From contig DAVZHW010000068.1 of the NCBI GenBank assembly GCA_052273625.1, positions 1 through 7,288 of the forward strand: a DNA stretch of 7,288 bases, read 5' to 3'. Below the pieces are notes generated by a model. That model searched no databases, was not told where the DNA came from, and saw only the letters and a program-made list of their open reading frames with translations. Origin of the DNA: Fimenecus sp052273625 (GTDB lineage: Bacteria > Bacillota > Clostridia > Oscillospirales > Acutalibacteraceae). Position 1 is the stretch's first letter. Each line of letters starts with the position of its first letter. Below are positions 1-5,724 of this stretch, in pieces. The position numbers and the translations under genes were made by a program.

Positions 1-192
1 GGCGGGAGCAAGCCACCCGCCCTACCGTGTGGAATATCAAATTCAATTCGTGCTTTCGCCCCATCTTTGAGGGGGCTGTCATTTTTTTCATAACAAAAAA
101 ATGACTGAGGGAGTTTTACGAAATCATATAAAATCAACCTTACAATCCCTTCGCCTCACGTTCGTTCGGCACCTCCCTTTACACAAGGGAGG
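1..192. repeat. Composite intergenic hairpin repeat (four stem-loops)
   Basis: No gene is visible in the first 271 bases. Instead there are four separate inverted repeats. GGCGGG at 1-6 pairs with CCCGCC at 16-21. GCCCC at 58-62 pairs with GGGGC at 72-76. A perfect 11-bp stem joins 78-88 to 95-105 around a 6-base loop and is T-rich on one arm and A-rich on the other. CCTCCCTT at 172-179 pairs with AAGGGAGG at 185-192 around a 5-base loop. The block lies just downstream of the M23 gene stop on the minus strand. None of the stems is followed by a proper U-tract when read outward, so they are not classic terminators. The style resembles multi-copy intergenic elements I associate with gut Clostridia, but copy number cannot be seen from one window. 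It could also be part of a MITE-like element whose outer end lies beyond position 1. Confidence 0.55.
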
Positions 193-208
193 CTGAAAAT
201 GCCTTCTC

Positions 209-243
209 CACACTTTACACTTCACACTCCATACTCCACTCTT
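209..243. repeat. Degenerate heptamer tandem repeat
   Basis: Five successive 7-base units fit the loose pattern YAYACTY: cacactt, tacactt, cacactc, catactc and a diverged cactctt. They sit between the hairpin block and the end of the M23 gene. The strand composition is strongly skewed, with almost no G on the plus strand. No coding or promoter role is apparent. Confidence 0.5.
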
Positions 244-271
244 AATTTGCCTCGCCACACACTATTTACAT

Positions 272-991
272 TCAATTAAAATCTTCGGGGGTTTTGCCCA
301 AGGCGGCAATGGGGTCTGCATACGCTCCGTTTATACGCACCTCAAAATGCAAATGCACTCCGTCCGCCGACTCAATCGGAATTACCGAGAGATTGCCGAC
401 CTTATCATTGATTTTTACCGTGTCGCCCTCGTTTACGGTGCTGCCCTTACCGAGTCCGCAATATCGGGCAACCATACCCTCGCCGTGGTCAATTTCGACA
501 ACAGTCCCCCAAAGAGCATCGTCTTTAACGGACAGAACTATTCCGTTGTTGACGGCTTTTACGGGATCGCCTGTCGCACCGGGAAAATCAATTCCGTTAT
601 GAACTCGCCAATCCTCCATCGTCTTTGAATACACAAGCTCGGAGAGTGAGGCGTGCTTCGATACGGCGTTTCCGAGAGGCAATGAAAAGCTCTCGGCTCT
701 CGTGACCGTCGCAACTGCCGACTGCGGCTCTGTTTCCGGCTCATAACGGGTGTCGGGAACATCGTCTTTCACCTCGTTGACCTGCTCGTCGGGAATTTTC
801 GGCTGTTCATCAATGCTCGGCATTGTAATTTCAAGCGGAACGGTTATGTCCTCGGGCGTGTTTGCATCCTTTACCGTTCGATAGGTTGAAACATAGGAAA
901 CGGCACCCGCTATGGCAAGGCAGACGGTTATAATCGAATAAAAGGCAAGGCGCTGTCTTTGTTTTTTAGTAAGTGAAATATCAGTTTTCAT
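272..991 (-). CDS. Membrane-anchored M23/LytM-domain peptidase, SpoIIQ-like
   Basis: The 239-residue protein has a short basic cytoplasmic N-terminus, one membrane segment at about residues 16-36, an acidic, Pro/Glu-rich extracytoplasmic linker at about 40-98, and a C-terminal LytM (M23) domain at about 101-235. The zinc and catalytic motifs are intact: H131xxxD135 and the HxH motif H213-L-H215, with an additional H169. M23 enzymes cleave peptide cross-links in peptidoglycan. The layout, and the stretch YSKTMEDW followed by HNGIDF, resemble clostridial SpoIIQ, the forespore protein that docks with SpoIIIAH during engulfment; this identification is inference. I chose the ATG at 989-991 because GGAGGTG (999-1005) lies 7 bases upstream. 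The longer open frame back to 1042 has no such site and would run through the promoter. Other possibilities are a general cell-wall endopeptidase or a scaffold M23 protein. No intrinsic terminator is evident downstream. Confidence 0.9.
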   Translation of the reverse strand: MKTDISLTKKQRQRLAFYSIITVCLAIAGAVSYVSTYRTVKDANTPEDITVPLEITMPSIDEQPKIPDEQVNEVKDDVPDTRYEPETEPQSAVATVTRAESFSLPLGNAVSKHASLSELVYSKTMEDWRVHNGIDFPGATGDPVKAVNNGIVLSVKDDALWGTVVEIDHGEGMVARYCGLGKGSTVNEGDTVKINDKVGNLSVIPIESADGVHLHFEVRINGAYADPIAALGKTPEDFN

Positions 992-1031
992 ATAAAAACA
1001 CCTCCGATATGAGTGTTCCCATATTTTTCCG

Positions 1032-1059
1032 AATATATGCAAATGTATAAAAATGACAA
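1032..1059 (-). promoter_or_regulatory. Promoter of the M23 gene
   Basis: Read on the minus strand, TTGTCA (1059-1054), a 16-base spacer and TATATT (1037-1032) form a SigA-like promoter. The start would fall near 1025, giving a short leader that contains the GGAGGTG ribosome binding site. An overlapping alternative, TTATA (1050-1046), 15 bases, GGAAAAATAT (1030-1021), loosely resembles a SigF/SigG forespore promoter. That would suit a SpoIIQ role, but the match is incomplete. The sequence alone does not decide between the two. Confidence 0.45.
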
Positions 1060-1104
1060 AAAGACTTATTTTTATACTGTTCGAAATATGTCGAAGGTTT
1101 TTGA

Positions 1105-1133
1105 AATAAAAAATGCCCTCTTACAAAGAGAGC
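1105..1133 (-). terminator. Minus-strand intrinsic terminator, distal
   Basis: On the minus strand GCTCTCTT (1133-1126) pairs with AAGAGGGC (1122-1115) around a 3-base loop and is followed by ATTTTTTATTT. One pair is T-G on the minus strand; the plus strand would have a C-A mismatch there and no U-tract. It therefore acts on leftward transcription. No protein gene lies just upstream on that strand, so it must end a non-coding or antisense transcript before the M23 gene promoter. Confidence 0.6.
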
Positions 1134-1150
1134 GTGATAAATTATTCTTA

Positions 1151-1182
1151 AAAAAGGAAAATGACCGATTGCTCGGTCATTT
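1151..1182 (-). terminator. Minus-strand intrinsic terminator, proximal
   Basis: A perfect 10-bp stem joins 1182-1173 to 1168-1159 around the tetraloop GCAA. On the minus strand it is followed by TCC and a run of T. On the plus strand the tail is C-rich and unsuited to termination. It precedes the distal terminator at 1105-1133 by about 20 bases, which gives a tandem pair for the candidate RNA upstream. Confidence 0.55.
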
Positions 1183-1252
1183 CCCTTCAATTTAGGGTTG
1201 TTTGAGGAGGGGGTATAAATACTCTGACGGGTTGCGGCCCCCGTTCAAAGTA
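1151..1252 (-). ncRNA. Candidate small non-coding RNA
   Basis: No ORF of useful size exists here on the minus strand; the first ATG is followed by a stop after four codons. A promoter-like pair (1287-1259) predicts a start near 1252. The RNA would then hold, in order, a 5' hairpin with a 7-bp outer stem (1251-1245 with 1227-1221) and a CGGG/CCCG inner stem (1243-1240 with 1231-1228), separated by a one-base bulge; a C-rich linker (1213-1204, CCCCCTCCTC); a small CCCT/AGGG stem (1197-1194 with 1186-1183); and a terminator stem (1182-1159). The 5' hairpin has a T-G pair on this strand that would be a C-A mismatch on the other strand, which favours minus-strand transcription. The size would be about 100 nt, or about 150 nt if transcription continues to the second terminator at 1105-1133. 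I do not recognise an Rfam family. An alternative is a long leader of the M23 gene with attenuator hairpins. Confidence 0.4.
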
Positions 1253-1258
1253 CACTCA

Positions 1259-1287
1259 TATAATAACGGCAATTTATGAATTGAAAA
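1259..1287 (-). promoter_or_regulatory. Putative promoter of the small RNA
   Basis: On the minus strand TTTTCA (1287-1282), a 17-base spacer and ATTATA (1264-1259) give a weak -35 and a good -10. The region is very AT-rich, so a chance match is possible. It points away from lexA, and no LexA-box-like GAAC-N4-GTTC palindrome overlaps it. Confidence 0.35.
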
Positions 1288-1361
1288 TGAACAAACAATT
1301 AAAATACCGCAAATAATTTATTAACTTGTATAATTTTTCGTAAAATACACACCTTTTCTTG

Positions 1362-1375
1362 CGAACAAATGTTTG
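1362..1375. promoter_or_regulatory. LexA operator 1 (SOS box)
   Basis: CGAACAAATGTTTG matches the Gram-positive LexA (Cheo) box CGAACATATGTTCG at 12 of 14 positions and keeps the GAAC-N4-GTT core. It overlaps the first bases of the lexA -35 element, so bound LexA would block polymerase. Confidence 0.85.
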
Positions 1376-1401
1376 ACAAACAAGAACATTTGTGCTAATA
1401 T
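1373..1401 (+). promoter_or_regulatory. lexA promoter
   Basis: A consensus TTGACA (1373-1378), a 17-base spacer and TAATAT (1396-1401), preceded by an extended TG-N (1393-1395), form a strong SigA promoter. The predicted start is near 1408, about 34 bases before the lexA ATG. It lies between and partly under two LexA boxes, consistent with self-repression that is relieved by DNA damage. Confidence 0.85.
1383..1396. promoter_or_regulatory. LexA operator 2 (weaker SOS box)
   Basis: AGAACATTTGTGCT keeps the core GAAC-N4-GTGC, one mismatch from GAAC-N4-GTTC. It sits in the spacer and touches the -10. Its centre lies 21 bp from that of operator 1, about two helical turns, so two LexA dimers would bind the same face. 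Confidence 0.65.
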
Positions 1402-1441
1402 GATTACAAGAATAAATTTGCGAATTTATAAGGAGGTTTTT

Positions 1442-2038
1442 ATGGCATCCATAAATCAAAAGCAAAAGCAGATATATGAATATCTTATGGAACGCTCGCA
1501 GGTGAGTAAGGTTCCTCCCACGGTGCGTGAAATTGCCGCTGCTGTCGGGTTGAAATCGCCCTCGTCGGTGCAGGCTAACCTTGACGCTCTCGAAAAAGCA
1601 GGTCTTATAGAAAGGGATCCGATGCTCAAGCGTTCCGTGCGTGTTTGTAACGAACCGCAGAATGATTACACCCAAGTTCCGCTTGTGGGTACAGTTACCG
1701 CAGGTACGCCGATTTTGGCTGTTGAGCAGATTGAGGGCTATGTTCCGTATATCGGCAGAAGCTCGAATGACAAGCCGCTTTTCGCTCTTAAAATCAAGGG
1801 CGAAAGTATGATAAACGCAGGCATTTTGAACGGAGATATTGTAATCGTTGAGAAAACTCCCTCGGCACAGAACGGCGAAATGGTTGTCGCTCTTATTGAT
1901 GACGAGGCAACGGTTAAAACATTTTATAAGGAGAACGGTCATTTCCGTCTTCAGCCGCAAAATGATGCGTATGAGCCGATAATCGTTAATGAGGTTGTTA
2001 TTCTCGGCAAGGTAGTCGGTATTATCAGAAATTATTAA
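1442..2038 (+). CDS. lexA: SOS repressor LexA (self-cleaving, S24 family)
   Basis: This is the transcriptional repressor of the SOS response. RecA on single-stranded DNA triggers its self-cleavage and so frees DNA repair genes. The 198-residue length is typical. Residues 1-68 form the winged helix domain, with the recognition region around TVREIAAAVGL and SPSSVQANL. Residues 78-198 form the S24 peptidase domain: the scissile bond is A87-G88 (TVTAGTP), the catalytic serine is S122 in GESM, and the catalytic lysine is K159 in ATVKTF. The ATG at 1442 is preceded by AGGAGG (1431-1436), five bases away. An in-frame TTG at 1373 would lie inside the promoter and is rejected. Two LexA boxes in the promoter indicate autoregulation. 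A terminator follows at 2058-2098, so the gene appears monocistronic. All key residues are present. Confidence 0.97.
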   Translation: MASINQKQKQIYEYLMERSQVSKVPPTVREIAAAVGLKSPSSVQANLDALEKAGLIERDPMLKRSVRVCNEPQNDYTQVPLVGTVTAGTPILAVEQIEGYVPYIGRSSNDKPLFALKIKGESMINAGILNGDIVIVEKTPSAQNGEMVVALIDDEATVKTFYKENGHFRLQPQNDAYEPIIVNEVVILGKVVGIIRNY

Positions 2039-2057
2039 AAACAGAAAATAAAAAATT

Positions 2058-2098
2058 AAGCACATTCACTCTGAAAAAGAATGAATGTGCTTTTGTGT
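2058..2098. terminator. Bidirectional intrinsic terminator between convergent genes
   Basis: An 11-bp perfect stem joins 2058-2068 (AAGCACATTCA) to 2082-2092. On the plus strand it runs into TTTTGTGTTTT, which ends lexA. On the minus strand it runs into AATTTTTTATTTT, which ends the radical SAM gene whose stop is at 2107. One hairpin thus serves both convergent genes. Confidence 0.85.
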
Positions 2099-2106
2099 TT
2101 TCGGGA

Positions 2107-3570
2107 TTATTCCTTATCTCTGTTTGCACACTCGGCACAACAGCCTGTGCAACCGCCAAACTCCTTTTTGCCCTCCTCGGTATCTCTGTAATACTGAGTG
2201 TGGGTTTCTCTGTGCTTCCTTGAATTCCAAATTCTCTCTGCCTCGGGCGCCCAAGCGGTTGCGAAGTCAACGCACTTGTCGCAAAGCTCGTCAACAGGCT
2301 CTGCGTGAAGCAAATCCGAAGAATGAGCGCCGCTTTCCTTGACCATCCTGCGAAGTGCTTCGGGATTTTCAAGCATCGGGCAGGGACGCAAATGGTTGTC
2401 GTTGAACGGCTGATTTTTGTAATACTGAGTAAACAACGGAGATTTAAGAGCCTCCATAAGCGTATGCGTTCTGATGTTTGTATCGGAATAGTGGATGAAT
2501 ACGCAAGGCTCGATGTCGCCTGCGGAGTTGATATGGAAATAGTTTCTTCCGCCTGCGATACAACCGCCTACATACTCTGCGTCGTTCTGGAAGTCCATAA
2601 CGAATATCGGCTTGCCCGTCTTTGAATTTCTGACCTTGCGAAGCCAATTATACATATATTCACGCTGTTCGGGTGTGGGGATAAGCTCCTTATCCGCATC
2701 GTGACCGACAGGCATATAGTTGAACATAAGGGAATACTTTGCGCCCTTTTCGATAATCATATCAAAGAATTCGTCGGATGTAACGAACTCGATATTCTTT
2801 CTTGTGTAGCAAATGGAAACGCCGAAAAGACACTTGTTCTCCTTGAGCAGATCCATAGCCTCGATTGTGCGCTTGTATGCACCGTCGCCTCTGCGCCAGT
2901 CATTAGACTCCTCGGTTCCCTCAAGGCTCAACGCAAGAGCGACATTTCCGACCTCTTTAAGATCGTCGCAGAACTTTTGGTCAACCAATGTGGCGTTTGT
3001 GTAAATTACAAAGCCTGCGTCCTGATTGTTCCTTGCAAGCTCGATAATATCGTTTTTACGGATAAGCGGCTCGCCGCCCGTGAGCATATAGAAATGTGTA
3101 CCCATTTCCTTGCCCTGAGTAACGATTGACTGCATTTCCTCGTTTGTAAGGCTCTGCTTATAACCGTATTCGGCAGCCCAACAGCCTTTACATTTAAGGT
3201 TGCAAGCGCTTGTCGGGTCAAAAAGTATGATGAACGGGATATTGCAATGATATTTTTCACGGTTTGCTCGAACAGCCTTTGTGCCGTAAAGAGCTGCGTC
3301 AACACCGAGAGCCATCGCCATTTCTTCAACGATATTTCTGTCAATATCGTTCAAAAGGCCTAAAACATACCGGCGCCAAATGTTGTCCTTATCGGCAGCC
3401 GCTTGTTTGAAAGCGTCGAAATTCCGATTGGGGAAAACGCCCTTAAAAAGTGAACTTCCACGATTAGCAAGCTTGATAAGGTTTGCGTCGGGATCCTTGT
3501 CAATATACTTCAAAATCTGTTCAAGAGTTTTGCGTATAGCAGCTTTTTGAATTGCATGTGATTGTGCCAT
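2107..3570 (-). CDS. Radical SAM enzyme with cysteine-rich SPASM-like C-terminus
   Basis: This is a 487-residue protein. After an N-terminal helical region (1-110) comes the radical SAM core. C123-x3-C127-x2-C130 binds the 4Fe-4S cluster that cleaves S-adenosylmethionine, and GGEP (165-168) is the SAM-binding motif. The C-terminal third carries nine further cysteines: C337, C356, C397, C430, C433, C474, C477, C478 and C481. The segment GDIEPC fits a SPASM-type region that would hold auxiliary iron-sulfur clusters. SPASM enzymes modify peptides, enzymes or small molecules, and no substrate can be named here. No precursor peptide gene or partner lies beside it. The ATG at 3568-3570 follows a GGGAG site (3585-3581) ten bases upstream; the longer frame to 3666 crosses the promoter. 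It is likely cytosolic, as no signal peptide is seen. It ends at the terminator shared with lexA. Members of this broad group (COG0535-like) are often left unnamed. Confidence 0.93.
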   Translation of the reverse strand: MAQSHAIQKAAIRKTLEQILKYIDKDPDANLIKLANRGSSLFKGVFPNRNFDAFKQAAADKDNIWRRYVLGLLNDIDRNIVEEMAMALGVDAALYGTKAVRANREKYHCNIPFIILFDPTSACNLKCKGCWAAEYGYKQSLTNEEMQSIVTQGKEMGTHFYMLTGGEPLIRKNDIIELARNNQDAGFVIYTNATLVDQKFCDDLKEVGNVALALSLEGTEESNDWRRGDGAYKRTIEAMDLLKENKCLFGVSICYTRKNIEFVTSDEFFDMIIEKGAKYSLMFNYMPVGHDADKELIPTPEQREYMYNWLRKVRNSKTGKPIFVMDFQNDAEYVGGCIAGGRNYFHINSAGDIEPCVFIHYSDTNIRTHTLMEALKSPLFTQYYKNQPFNDNHLRPCPMLENPEALRRMVKESGAHSSDLLHAEPVDELCDKCVDFATAWAPEAERIWNSRKHRETHTQYYRDTEEGKKEFGGCTGCCAECANRDKE

Positions 3571-3601
3571 ATTTATGCATCTCCCATTCTTGTTTGATAA
3601 T

Positions 3602-3630
3602 ATAATAACATACTTCAAATATAAAGTAAA
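3602..3630 (-). promoter_or_regulatory. Promoter of the radical SAM gene
   Basis: On the minus strand TTTACT (3630-3625), a 17-base spacer and TATTAT (3607-3602) fit a SigA promoter. The start would be near 3595, leaving a leader of about 25 bases before the ATG at 3570. It is divergent from the lgt promoter. Confidence 0.55.
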
Positions 3631-3681
3631 TGAACAATGTTTTAACTTTAGGAGCGAAATGTGCAATTTTTCAAGAAACTG

Positions 3682-3710
3682 TGGAAATTCTTATATCAAT
3701 GTGATAAAAT
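3682..3710 (+). promoter_or_regulatory. Promoter of lgt-folD
   Basis: TGGAAA (3682-3687), a 17-base spacer and TAAAAT (3705-3710), with TGA just before the -10 (an extended -10), form a plausible SigA promoter. The start would be near 3717, about 27 bases before the lgt ATG. Confidence 0.55.
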
Positions 3711-3743
3711 AATTTTTAATATCCTAATCAAAGGAGTGTAAGT

Positions 3744-4787
3744 ATGAAATTTTTGACCGATTATACAGCGGTTACATTTACGGGTATAGACAAGGCGTTT
3801 AATGTTTATTCGACTTTTGTTGAGTTTACTATACCGTTTGTAAATATTGATGTTAGCATTAAATTTTACGGCTTGATTATCGCTTTCGGCTTTTTGCTTG
3901 CCGTACTTTTCGGCGGAAGAATGGCTTATAAGTGGAAAATCGACTTAAACAAAATGCTTGACGTTTTGCTCTACGGTACTATCGGCGGAATTGTCGGCGC
4001 AAGATTATATTATGTACTTTTCGAGTGGGATTATTACAGCCACCACCTCTCTGAAATTCCGAAAATATGGAACGGCGGACTTGCGATTTACGGCGGACTT
4101 ATCGGTGCGATACTTGTTGCATATTTTACCTGCCGTAAGATTGATTTGAACTTCCTTAAATTGCTTGATATGTGCGGTATGAGCTTCCTTATCGGACAGG
4201 GAATAGGCAGATGGGGTAACTTTGCAAATCAGGAGGCTTTCGGAACGAATACGAGTATGCCGTGGGGTATGTACAGCTCAAAGGTTGCGGATTACCTTAA
4301 CGCCAATAAATCCTTGTTTGCGGAAAAAGGTATTACCGTTGACCCGAATTTGCCCGTCCATCCGACATTTCTTTATGAGTCGCTTTGGTGTATAATCGGC
4401 TTTTTCGTTATCTATTATATATGCAGAAAGCATTATAAATTTGCCGGACAGCTCATACTTTGCTACGGCGTTATTTACGGTGCGGAGAGGGCTGTTGTCG
4501 AGGGCTTTAGAACAGACAGTTTATATATTCCGGGTACGGCAATCAGAATTTCGCAGTTGCTTTCGGCTGTAATTGCGGTGCTTTGCCTTGCAATTCTCAT
4601 AGCAAAGCTTGTCGAGCTTAAAAAGTATCCCAAGCCCTATGACCCCGTCGAGGTTTTACCTGCGGAGCTTGACTATGTGGTAAAATCAAAGAAAAAGGAC
4701 GAGGAAAAGGCAAAGGCTAAAAATATAGTCAAAACTCAGAAGAAGAAAAAGAAGCAAGCGGAAAAAGACTTAAAGGGCGGTAAATAA
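3744..4787 (+). CDS. lgt: Prolipoprotein diacylglyceryl transferase Lgt
   Basis: Lgt moves a diacylglyceryl group from phosphatidylglycerol to the lipobox cysteine of prelipoproteins, the first step of lipoprotein maturation in the membrane. The protein has 347 residues, longer than most Lgt (about 260-300), with several hydrophobic segments between about 40 and 290. The signature GRWGNFANQEAFG (155-167) carries the conserved R156, N159 and E164. HPTFLYES (206-213) and the C-terminal E253/R256 region (VVEGFR) are also present. The position of E. coli H103 is tyrosine here (AIYGG, Y116), a variant I recall from other Firmicutes. An N-terminal extension of about 35 residues and a Lys-rich, probably cytoplasmic tail (about 295-347) are unusual. 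AAGGAG (3731-3736) lies seven bases before the ATG. folD follows after a single base, so the two are very likely co-transcribed. Confidence 0.97.
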   Translation: MKFLTDYTAVTFTGIDKAFNVYSTFVEFTIPFVNIDVSIKFYGLIIAFGFLLAVLFGGRMAYKWKIDLNKMLDVLLYGTIGGIVGARLYYVLFEWDYYSHHLSEIPKIWNGGLAIYGGLIGAILVAYFTCRKIDLNFLKLLDMCGMSFLIGQGIGRWGNFANQEAFGTNTSMPWGMYSSKVADYLNANKSLFAEKGITVDPNLPVHPTFLYESLWCIIGFFVIYYICRKHYKFAGQLILCYGVIYGAERAVVEGFRTDSLYIPGTAIRISQLLSAVIAVLCLAILIAKLVELKKYPKPYDPVEVLPAELDYVVKSKKKDEEKAKAKNIVKTQKKKKKQAEKDLKGGK

Positions 4788-4788
4788 A

Positions 4789-5649
4789 ATGGCTAAAATA
4801 ATTGACGGTAAAGTTGTTTCACAGTTCGTAAAAGACGAGGTTAAAAAAGAGGTTTCGGCTCTCGGAGAAAAGGGCGTTTCGGTTGGACTTGCGGTTATTA
4901 TCGTGGGCAATGACCCTGCCTCGAGAACCTATGTAAACAACAAGAAAAAGGCTTGTGAGGCAACGGGAATTATCTCCGAGGAGTACGCCTTGCCGGAAGA
5001 TACGACAATGGAGGAATTACTCGCTCTTATTAAAGAGTTGAACGCTAAGAAAAGCATTAACGGTATTCTCTGCCAGCTTCCGCTTCCGAAGCACCTTGAC
5101 GAAAAGGTTGTAATTGAAAATATCGACCCGATTAAGGATGTTGACGCTTTCCACGCTGTAAACACAGGTCATATTATGATTGGCGACTACTCATTTTTAC
5201 CCTGTACACCGGCAGGCATAATGGAAATGCTCAAATACTATAATATTGAAATCGAGGGCAAGGAATGTGTTGTAATCGGAAGAAGCAACATTGTCGGCAA
5301 GCCTATGGCAATGCTTCTTTTGCAGAAAAACGGCACTGTTACTGTTTGCCATTCGAGAACAAAAAATCTTAAAGAGGTAACCTCCCGTGCAGATATTTTG
5401 GTTGCGGCTGTCGGTATTCCTTATTTTGTAACAGCCGATATGGTCAAGGACGGTGCGGTTGTAATCGACGTCGGAATGGACAGAAACAAGGAGGGCAAGC
5501 TCTGCGGAGACGTTGACTTTGCGGAGGTTGAGAAAAAGGCCTCTTATATCACACCTGTTCCCGGCGGAGTAGGACCTATGACCATTGCAACGCTTATGAA
5601 AAATACTGTTACGGCGGCTAAAATACAGAATAATATACCGATTGAATAA
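4789..5649 (+). CDS. folD: Bifunctional methylene-THF dehydrogenase/methenyl-THF cyclohydrolase FolD
   Basis: FolD oxidises 5,10-methylene-tetrahydrofolate with NADP+ and hydrolyses the methenyl product to 10-formyl-tetrahydrofolate in the cytosol, supplying purine and formyl-Met synthesis. The 286-residue length is typical. Residues 1-140 form the folate/catalytic domain, with Y48 and K52 (RTYVNNKKKAC), Q96 in CQLPLP and D119 in DVDAFH. Residues 141-270 form the Rossmann domain, with the NADP-binding GRSNIVGKP (164-172). The C-terminal PGGVGPMT signature (258-265) closes the active site. No key residue is missing. The ATG is one base after the lgt stop, and its ribosome binding site (AAAGGGCGG, 4772-4780) lies inside the end of lgt, pointing to translational coupling. 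No clear terminator follows, so some reading through into the transporter gene is possible. Confidence 0.98.
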   Translation: MAKIIDGKVVSQFVKDEVKKEVSALGEKGVSVGLAVIIVGNDPASRTYVNNKKKACEATGIISEEYALPEDTTMEELLALIKELNAKKSINGILCQLPLPKHLDEKVVIENIDPIKDVDAFHAVNTGHIMIGDYSFLPCTPAGIMEMLKYYNIEIEGKECVVIGRSNIVGKPMAMLLLQKNGTVTVCHSRTKNLKEVTSRADILVAAVGIPYFVTADMVKDGAVVIDVGMDRNKEGKLCGDVDFAEVEKKASYITPVPGGVGPMTIATLMKNTVTAAKIQNNIPIE

Positions 5650-5666
5650 AAAATAATAGATTTTTG

Positions 5667-5695
5667 TTGACTGTAAGACGGCAATGATTTATTAT
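5667..5695 (+). promoter_or_regulatory. Promoter of the GPH transporter gene
   Basis: TTGACT (5667-5672), a 17-base spacer and TATTAT (5690-5695) give a good SigA promoter just after folD. The start would be near 5702, about 23 bases before the ATG at 5725. No operator-like palindrome or cre-like site is obvious around it. Confidence 0.65.
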
Positions 5696-5724
5696 TAAGA
5701 TATTATTTTTTAGGGGTGATTTTA

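Noticed and set aside
78..105. Perfect 11-bp A/T-rich inverted repeat as a terminator of the M23 gene
   Set aside because: It lies about 170 bases past the stop and is followed by C-rich sequence on the minus strand, not a U-tract.
1..271. CRISPR array
   Set aside because: The inverted repeats differ from one another, and there are no regularly spaced direct repeats of 24-40 bases.
981..1190. Minus-strand 69-codon frame overlapping the start of the M23 gene
   Set aside because: It crosses a terminator and the M23 promoter and has no ribosome binding site.
1013..1195. Plus-strand 60-codon frame in the gap before lexA
   Set aside because: It begins with GTG without a Shine-Dalgarno site and runs through the M23 promoter and both minus-strand terminators.
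1202..1214. Plus-strand GAGGAGGGGG as a strong ribosome binding site
   Set aside because: No start codon lies at a suitable distance. It is better explained as the complement of the C-rich linker in the minus-strand RNA.
1274..2065. Long minus-strand open frame (263 codons) across lexA
   Set aside because: It is antisense to a clear lexA with all catalytic residues, has no ribosome binding site, and encodes a composition unlike a real protein (many Cys, His, Asn and Arg).
2701..3129. Plus-strand 142-codon frame inside the radical SAM gene
   Set aside because: It is an antisense shadow of a strongly supported gene; no recognisable domain and no ribosome binding site.
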